This document shows, piece by piece, positions 58,847 to 64,000 of a DNA stretch of 64,000 nucleotides. Position 1 is the first letter of the stretch. Each line of letters opens with the position of its first letter. The notes under the pieces are model-generated. The model saw nothing but the letters and a program-made list of their open reading frames with translations. It searched no databases and had not been told where the DNA came from. Source of the stretch: Deinococcus alpinitundrae (GTDB taxonomy: Bacteria; Deinococcota; Deinococci; Deinococcales; Deinococcaceae); contig NZ_WXZL01000007.1 in assembly GCF_009982895.1 (NCBI RefSeq), positions 1-64,000 of the forward strand. Direction: 5' to 3'. Position numbers and translations under genes: made by a program.

Positions 58847-60835
58847 TTACTTGACCTGGACCTTGAAGGTGGCGCTGATGCTCTCGCCGGGCTTGAGCAC
58901 GTCGGCAATGGTGATGGTGCCGTCGTTGTTGGTATCCACGCCCGCATAGACGGTGGTGCCGTCCGCCTGGGGAGCCGCCGGGGCCGCCGGGCTCCAGCTG
59001 GTGCCGTTGATGCTGTAGAGCACCTTGCCGGTCGAAGTGGTGGTGGCCGCGAAGCTCACGTAGGTGGTGTTGGCCGGGACCGTGTCCTTGAGGACTGCGC
59101 CGGTGATGTTGGCGTTGGCCTTATTGGTGCCGGAGATGACGTAGGTCAGCACGTCGCCGGGCTGGGCCTTGGTCTTGTCCACGGTCTTGGTCACGACGGG
59201 CGGGGTGCCGTTGCCGCCGACCTTGACGGTATCGTTGGTATCCGGGATGGTGCCGGAGGTGGGCGAGACGGCCTTCTGGTTGATGGTGTAGAGGCCCTGG
59301 GCCGAAGCGCACGGCACGGGGATAACGGCAACCAGCTTGAGGGTCGCACCGGGAGCGATCAGCCCGGTGTCCTGGCCGCCCTGCACCGTGGGCAGGGCAA
59401 CTTCGCCTGCATCCAGGATGCCGTTGGCGTTGGTGTCGGTGTAGTAGGTCACGGTGACGGCCTGGTCTGCGCCACTGGTCAGCTTGACCGTGGTGCTGCC
59501 GGAGATCACGAAACGGTCAGGCGCGCCGCCGGTGTTCTTGACGCCCATCGGCAAGAAAGCGTTGGTGGTGTTGGTACAAGTGGGGCCGACATTGACCGCC
59601 GTGGGGTCCTTGGGATCGGGGTTGGCCGGGGTGGCCGGAACGGCGGGGGTGGGGTTGGGCTCGGTCCCGGGGTTCTTGGGATCCACGTCGCCGAACTTGG
59701 CTCCCGGCAGGTTGACGATGTCCTTGGTGGTATCAGTCTTGGTGGCGTCATTGCCGCTGATCACCGTCAGGGTCACGGTGGGCTGCTTGGTCGCGTCGGC
59801 GGAGGTCGCACCCGCGGGCAGCGTCACCTTGACGAGAATGTTAGTGGTCTGGCCGGGGGCCACGCTGGGCGTCTGGGTAAACGGCGTGCCGTCGGGGTTG
59901 AGCAGCGCGACGTTGTAGCCAACCGGGAAATCGGTGTTGTTCGGCGTCACCGTGAAGGTGTCGGGGCGGTTGCCGTTGTTCTGGATGGTGTTGGTGAAGG
60001 TGATGATGGTGGTGGTGGCAGTGGCGTTGGCGGTCTGGGTGTCTTTGCCGTTCTGGTCAGGCGTGATCGCCACACCCTCGGGCGAGTTGTAGACCGGGGT
60101 GCCGCCCGCAGCGGTGGGGTCGTTCTTCGGCCCGATGACGCCGCCGTCCTTGCGGGCGATGGTGGTGGTGTTGGAGTTGTTGGCGTCCACCGGCAGGTTG
60201 AAGGTCAGGCCCTGGTCCTTGGTGGGGTTGGGGTTGCGGGTCCCGGTCGGGTCCGCACCGTACTTTTCGGTGTTGAGGGCCGTGGCGGGAACGGTGTACA
60301 CCTGGTAGAACTTGAAGGTCTGGTCCTGGTTGACGCCGCTGATGGTCGTGATCGGTGCGCCCGCCGCCGCCAATTCAGTCGGGCTGATAAAGCCGTCGGT
60401 GTTGGTGTCGGGATTGGCCAGGAAGTACAAGACGTTGGTGCCAGGCTTGACCGTGTTGGTCGGATCAGGCAGGTTGCCCAGGGTGTACGACTCGCCGGGC
60501 ACGTTGCCGGTGTTGGTGATCTGATAGGGGAAAACCACCACGTCGCCGGGCTTGACGTTGTTGTTGGTCTGGCCGGGCTTGGTGTAGTCCGGCTTGGTCA
60601 CGTCGGCGCTGCCGTCGTTGGGGGTGAGCACGAAGCTCGGGACCGGCAACACCGTCGTGGTGACGGGGGGTGAATCTACCGGAGGCTGCGGCGTGCCGCC
60701 GAAATCCGAGAAGTTCAGGGTGGCGGTGTTGATGATGACGGTGCCAGCGGGGGTGGGGGGGGTGGTGGTCGCCGCGCCTGCCGCGCTCGCGGCCATGGCC
60801 GCCATCAAAGAAACAATTGACCAGTACTTTTTCAT
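58847..60835 (-). CDS. exported protein rich in Thr/Asn/Pro with DUF11 end
   Basis: A 662-residue secreted protein. Signal peptide to about residue 22 (MKKYWSIVSLMAAMAASAAG). The mature chain is unusually rich in Thr, Asn, Pro, Gly and Asp and poor in Cys, a composition typical of extracellular beta-repeat fibres. A Gly/Pro-rich linker (DPKNPGTEPNPTPAVPATP, about 385-410) splits it. The C-terminal about 115 residues form a DUF11 domain with a calcium-binding-like loop DTNNDGTITIADV. DTNTDGFISP and DTNANGILDAGE are similar EF-hand-like loops. Start chosen at the ATG at 60835 with GGAGGA upstream. Abundance as a surface protein is plausible but inferred. Confidence 0.75.
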   Translation of the reverse strand: MKKYWSIVSLMAAMAASAAGAATTTPPTPAGTVIINTATLNFSDFGGTPQPPVDSPPVTTTVLPVPSFVLTPNDGSADVTKPDYTKPGQTNNNVKPGDVVVFPYQITNTGNVPGESYTLGNLPDPTNTVKPGTNVLYFLANPDTNTDGFISPTELAAAGAPITTISGVNQDQTFKFYQVYTVPATALNTEKYGADPTGTRNPNPTKDQGLTFNLPVDANNSNTTTIARKDGGVIGPKNDPTAAGGTPVYNSPEGVAITPDQNGKDTQTANATATTTIITFTNTIQNNGNRPDTFTVTPNNTDFPVGYNVALLNPDGTPFTQTPSVAPGQTTNILVKVTLPAGATSADATKQPTVTLTVISGNDATKTDTTKDIVNLPGAKFGDVDPKNPGTEPNPTPAVPATPANPDPKDPTAVNVGPTCTNTTNAFLPMGVKNTGGAPDRFVISGSTTVKLTSGADQAVTVTYYTDTNANGILDAGEVALPTVQGGQDTGLIAPGATLKLVAVIPVPCASAQGLYTINQKAVSPTSGTIPDTNDTVKVGGNGTPPVVTKTVDKTKAQPGDVLTYVISGTNKANANITGAVLKDTVPANTTYVSFAATTTSTGKVLYSINGTSWSPAAPAAPQADGTTVYAGVDTNNDGTITIADVLKPGESISATFKVQVK

Positions 60836-60953
60836 GTGTTCTCCTCCAAACTCCAAAAAGTGATGCCGCTCGGTGCCTTGCCCGCACTCCAGCGGCGGTG
60901 CTGCTCAGGGACCTGCTCCCGACGCCGACTCGGCCCCGCGCTCGCCTGCGTAC

Positions 60954-61457
60954 TCAATTGACTTTCACGCGGAAGCTGAGCTTCAACGTTTCGTCCGCTT
61001 TCAAGGTGCCCAGCAGCCAGCGCACATTGGTGTACTCACTGGGCTTGATGTCCCGCGTGACCGATTTGCCGTCCACTGTCTCGGTGCATTTCAGCGGCGC
61101 TTCGGCGTAGTCGAGGGCTTTTCCAGCGCACAGGGCCGTGAACTGGGTGGTCCAGCGCTCGTTGGTGGGCGTCACCGAGCCAGCGAACTGGGTGCCCTGC
61201 GGCACAGGAATGCCGAGCCTGAGCTTGGTGAGCAGTTTGCCCGAGACGTTCTGGGCCGTGACTTCCTCGATCAGGACTGCGCCTGGCAACACCGACGACG
61301 GCGCATTGACGCGCTCCTCGGCAGCCTTGCCGTCTTTCTGAACCGTGCGGATCAGGTCCTGGTCGAGCGTGAGTTTGACAGCGGCGTTGCCCTGGGCAGT
61401 GGCCATGCTCCAGAGCGCAGCGCTCAAACCGGCGAGAAGGAAAAGTTGACGCTTCAT
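60954..61457 (-). CDS. small exported protein of the envelope cluster
   Basis: A 167-residue secreted protein with a signal peptide (MKRQLFLLAGLSAALWSMATAQ). The mature part is a single beta domain ending in LSFRVKVN, the same type of end as its larger neighbours (TFKVQVK, CFRTTIN), so it looks like an isolated DUF11-type module. Two cysteines (about 111 and 125) could pair. The ATG follows GGAGGCACATTG and overlaps the stop of a short upstream frame (TGATG). First annotated gene of the five-gene series. Role unknown; pilot or subunit of a surface fibre is possible. Confidence 0.75.
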   Translation of the reverse strand: MKRQLFLLAGLSAALWSMATAQGNAAVKLTLDQDLIRTVQKDGKAAEERVNAPSSVLPGAVLIEEVTAQNVSGKLLTKLRLGIPVPQGTQFAGSVTPTNERWTTQFTALCAGKALDYAEAPLKCTETVDGKSVTRDIKPSEYTNVRWLLGTLKADETLKLSFRVKVN

Positions 61458-61576
61458 CAATGTGCCTCCGGAAAACCAAAAAAAACGACAGCCAGGGAAA
61501 CTGCTTCTCCCCGTTCTGTCGGTCGCGCCACTCGCTCCACATCTGGTAAGGCGCCCGAATAGGCCAGATGTTTCAT
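61457..61576 (-). CDS. possible 39-residue leader frame of the envelope cluster
   Basis: An ATG at 61576 follows CAGGAGCG and encodes 39 residues (MKHLAYSGALPDVERV...) to a TGA that overlaps the ATG of the next gene. The good ribosome-binding site and TGATG overlap suggest translation coupling. There is no similarity to known proteins, so it may be chance. Confidence 0.3.
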   Translation of the reverse strand: MKHLAYSGALPDVERVARPTERGEAVSLAVVFFGFPEAH

Positions 61577-62060
61577 CGCTCCTGAACGCCCAGATATTAG
61601 CGTATTCTCAGAGTCCTCACGCAAGCCCCCCAACGCGAAGTTTTTCATATTTTGGGGGGGGTGGGTGAAATATACGACGAACGAAGATGACTCGCCCGAC
61701 GAATTCTTCGCAAATACCATCGCCGAAAGCTATATTCTTCACAATTCTGTAGCGTTCTGTAAGACGTCTGTTAGGCCTGGCCCGGCGAGAGTCCGCTTGT
61801 CAATGCCCCTTTCTCTCCCATTTCCCCCACCGGTCAGCGAAATATGAGAGGCGGCATAATGTCGCTGCCAATCCCTGAACCCAGTCAAGAGAAGCGGCGA
61901 GCAGCCAAGAAATGCCACTCGCCCCCTTCTCGCTCTGACTTCTACCCAGTCAGTTGTTCATCTCCGACTTATTAGAGATTCATTATCTACTCATTTGAGG
62001 ATGTGGTGGGAAGGTGATGCACCGAACCGGCTCATCCCACTTCAGCCCTCAGGCCCTTCC
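61577..62060. other. intergenic region upstream of the envelope cluster
   Basis: Nearly 500 bases downstream of carA and upstream of the envelope genes. It is AT-richer than its surroundings between 61660 and 61770 and carries a run of eight G (61654-61661). It ends with a multi-hairpin stretch at 62006-62040 just past the carA stop. The envelope promoter must lie here; no single -35/-10 pair is certain. No gene seen. Confidence 0.6.
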
Positions 62061-63245
62061 CTAAACGCCGTAGCGCCCTGTCGCCGCCTTCTCAACAGGC
62101 GTGCCGGTGGCCTCGTCAAAGAGATTAATCTCCTCGATGAAGCGCTCGAACAGGTAGCGGCTGTCATGCGGGCCGGGCGAGGCTTCGGGGTGGTACTGCA
62201 CGCTGAACACCGGGTAGCGGCTGTGGGCCATCCCCTCCAGGGTGTTGTCGTTGAGGTTGAGGTGCGTGGCCACGAATTCGCCGTCGGGGATGGTCGAAAG
62301 GTCCACCGCGTAGCCGTGATTCTGGGCAGTGATCTCGACATTGCCGGTGAGCAGGTTCTTGACCGGCTGGTTGCCGCCCCTGTGGCCGAACTTCATCTTG
62401 AAAGTCTGTCCACCCGCCGCCAGGCCCAGGATCTGGTGGCCCAGGCAGATACCGAAGGTGGGCAAGAGCCCCATGAGTTCCCAGGCAGTGCGGTGGGCGT
62501 AGGTGGGAGCTGCCGGGTCGCCAGGGCCGTTCGAGAGAAACAGGCCATGCGGCTGGAGCGCCATGACCTGCGCGGCGGTGGTCTGGGCCGGAACCACGAT
62601 CGGCTCAATGCCGACTTCCGAGAGGCGCTCGACGATGGTGTGCTTGATGCCGAAATCCATCAGAACCACCCGTTTGCCGTGCCGCAGCGTGGGAAAGGCA
62701 TAAGGCAAGGCGGTGGTGACCTCCTGGGTCATGTCGCGCCCGTCGATGTCCTCGTGCTGGCGGGCGCGGGCCACCAATGCCTGCTCCTCCTCCACGCTGA
62801 ATTCGCCGTAAGGGTCCTCGGGGTGGGTGTGCGAGCGGTGGGCCACCACGCCCTTGACCACGCCGCCCTCGCGCAGCCGCCGCACCAGGGCGCGGGTGTC
62901 AATGCCCTGAATGCTGACCACGCCGTGACCTTTCATAAACGATTCCAGCGATTCCTGGGCGCGGTAATTGGAAAAGCCTTCGCTGAACTCGCGCCCGATA
63001 AAACCGCGCACGAACGGCTTGTTGCTCTCCATGTCGTAGATGGCGACACCGTAGTTGCCGATATGCGGATAGGTCATGGTGACAATCTGACCGTTGTAGC
63101 TCGGATCGGTCATGATTTCCTGATAACCGGTCATCGAGGTGTTGAACACGACCTCGCCCACCGTCTCACCGCGGTGCCCGAAGGCGTAGCCCCGGTAGAC
63201 CGTTCCGTCTTCCAACGCCAGCACGGCGCGTTCCTTGCGAATCAT
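62061..63245 (-). CDS. carA: carbamoyl-phosphate synthase small subunit
   Basis: Glutaminase subunit that feeds ammonia to CarB for arginine and pyrimidine synthesis. Residues 1-150 form the CarA N-terminal domain ([34 protein letters not shown]). The class I glutamine amidotransferase follows with nucleophile Cys in [13 protein letters not shown] and the His-Glu pair in [11 protein letters not shown]. The 394 residues from the ATG at 63245 fit the family; GGGAG lies about seven bases upstream. Upstream in-frame ATGs (63275, 63338) are less likely. TATGAT at 63313-63318 (minus strand) is a probable -10 box. carB is not in the window. Confidence 0.95.
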   Translation of the reverse strand: MIRKERAVLALEDGTVYRGYAFGHRGETVGEVVFNTSMTGYQEIMTDPSYNGQIVTMTYPHIGNYGVAIYDMESNKPFVRGFIGREFSEGFSNYRAQESLESFMKGHGVVSIQGIDTRALVRRLREGGVVKGVVAHRSHTHPEDPYGEFSVEEEQALVARARQHEDIDGRDMTQEVTTALPYAFPTLRHGKRVVLMDFGIKHTIVERLSEVGIEPIVVPAQTTAAQVMALQPHGLFLSNGPGDPAAPTYAHRTAWELMGLLPTFGICLGHQILGLAAGGQTFKMKFGHRGGNQPVKNLLTGNVEITAQNHGYAVDLSTIPDGEFVATHLNLNDNTLEGMAHSRYPVFSVQYHPEASPGPHDSRYLFERFIEEINLFDEATGTPVEKAATGRYGV

Positions 63246-63312
63246 GGTGCTGCTCCCATATTTCTTCTCCTCCATTCGCGCCTCGCGGGACGCTTTTGAT
63301 GGTGCGGCGGCC

Positions 63313-63318
63313 ATCATA
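63313..63318 (-). promoter_or_regulatory. probable -10 box of carA
   Basis: TATGAT on the minus strand, about 68 bases before the carA ATG. No good -35 hexamer is visible. Confidence 0.4.
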
Positions 63319-63417
63319 GCGGGCTGCACCCGGCCCAACCGTGCGCTGCCGCGAGCGGTCCAACTGCTGGCGCAAGTATACAGGGTATGATTTCTTATGC
63401 ATCCAAGCCAACATCAC

Positions 63418-63460
63418 AAAAAAGCCTACCCGACCGCTTAAAGCGTTCTGGGCAGGTTTT
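63418..63460 (-). terminator. intrinsic terminator after the partial gene at the right edge
   Basis: On the minus strand CCTGCCC pairs with GGGTAGG (one G-T pair) around an inner GC-rich stem, followed by six T. It lies about 90 bases past the stop at 63548. Confidence 0.8.
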
Positions 63461-63547
63461 GTTAGGGTCTCTTTGGATAGCCTATTGTCAGATCGCTCGA
63501 AATTGATGCATGGAGTTGCATATTCTTTGAATATCTCTATTCCAACT

Positions 63548-64000
63548 TCACTTGCCCCAGCGGTACGCCACACTGGACTGGCTGGTCACCAGATTGTTCG
63601 TGACGCTGCTCTGCGAGGCCATGCCGCCGTAGCGATTGATCAGGTCACTCATTACGGCAGAGACTGGCTTCAGGACACTGCTCATTTCCTGCTGATCGCG
63701 GCCGCTCGAATTGGCGGGCAAACTCTTCGTAAAGAGCTTCATCAGTTGTGCGCTGCTGACCTTCTGGGGCGCACGGGCATACTGCCAGCCTGCCGAGGCG
63801 CTCAGGTCGAGCTGGGCGGCCTGGAAAGCCGCGTCGTCGGCCAGTCGGGGCGCGGTGTCGGCCAGAGCGGCGGCCAGCGCGACGGGACTGTAGGCGGTGA
63901 TCAGGTAGCCGTCCTTGAAGGCGTAGACCAGCTTGAGGCGGCCCAGCAGTGCGTCGAGCTGCTTCATGCTCTGCGACAGGCCCGAGGTGGCCGCGCCGAA
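63548..64000 (-). CDS. C-terminal part of an unidentified protein, possibly DUF3352-like
   Basis: The frame is open to the right edge, so only the last 150 residues are visible. They read like the end of a DUF3352-type exported protein (LKLVYAFKDGYLITAYSPVALAAAL, a substrate-binding-like beta/alpha pattern), followed by a Ser/Gln-rich tail ending VAYRWGK. This resemblance is from memory of the pattern and weak. It ends before a clear terminator and precedes carA in the same direction. Confidence 0.6.
   Translation of the reverse strand, partial: FGAATSGLSQSMKQLDALLGRLKLVYAFKDGYLITAYSPVALAAALADTAPRLADDAAFQAAQLDLSASAGWQYARAPQKVSSAQLMKLFTKSLPANSSGRDQQEMSSVLKPVSAVMSDLINRYGGMASQSSVTNNLVTSQSSVAYRWGK

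Noticed and set aside
61457..61720. Longer 87-codon version of the leader frame before the envelope cluster
   Set aside because: Start lacks a ribosome-binding site and runs through the G8 tract; only the inner 39-codon frame with GGAG is plausible.
63166..63573. 135-codon minus-strand frame overlapping the carA start
   Set aside because: Covers the carA 5' end and the upstream terminator; no protein-like pattern.

Overview
The window looks like a chromosomal segment of a GC-rich Deinococcus-type bacterium. The evidence is a long L25/CTC-type ribosomal protein, a caa3 oxidase with a fused subunit I+III, a large family of secreted envelope proteins, and many start codons sitting only 5-8 nt behind a TANNNT (-10) hexamer, which is the leaderless-transcript pattern known from Deinococcus. 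No IS element, prophage, CRISPR array or rRNA was seen. There is one tRNA (Asp). Layout: 1-9.7 kb is a minus-strand exopolysaccharide/O-antigen-like operon (manC, a chain-length/BY-kinase, a polyprenyl sugar-phosphate transferase, a flippase, two GT2 glycosyltransferases, a broken Wzy-like polymerase, gmd). Its distal part (about 1.1-5.4 kb) is strikingly AT-rich compared with the rest and was probably acquired. 9.9-34.9 kb is mostly housekeeping: a sugar nucleotidyltransferase, acs, moaA, GntR and TetR regulators, L25, tRNA-Asp, speA, an ABC-2 exporter, an aldo/keto reductase, a DUF429 protein, minDE, ftsH, a TPR protein, a DinB-like protein, an MFS transporter, a FUSC-like membrane protein, a nitrilase, a P-loop kinase and groESL. 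35.5-38.0 kb is a compact plus-strand operon: a GGDEF domain fused to a ribbon-helix-helix DNA-binding domain, two tandem deaminase paralogues and a histidine phosphatase. I consider this the most novel small system here. 38.0-47.8 kb holds a small NTF2-like protein, a lipoprotein, a class II photolyase, the caa3 oxidase genes with heme A synthesis (ctaA, ctaB), a DUF420/CtaM-like maturation factor and panB. 47.9-61.5 kb is a minus-strand series of five exported proteins (DUF11/SdrD_B-like repeats and a 1644-residue protein ending in a probable outer-membrane beta-barrel), the second strong candidate for an undescribed system. carA and the 3' end of an unidentified gene (possibly DUF3352-like) close the window. 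The exopolysaccharide genes form a Wzx/Wzy-type pathway: ManC and Gmd make GDP-mannose-derived sugars, the WbaP-like enzyme starts the lipid-linked unit, the GT2 enzymes extend it, the flippase moves it and the Wzz/BY-kinase protein controls length; the polymerase gene in this cluster appears broken, so polymerisation must rely on another gene or be lost. The envelope genes have their own probable promoters, a mid-cluster terminator and tight start/stop overlaps. All function statements come from reading motifs in the sequence; no database search was run.
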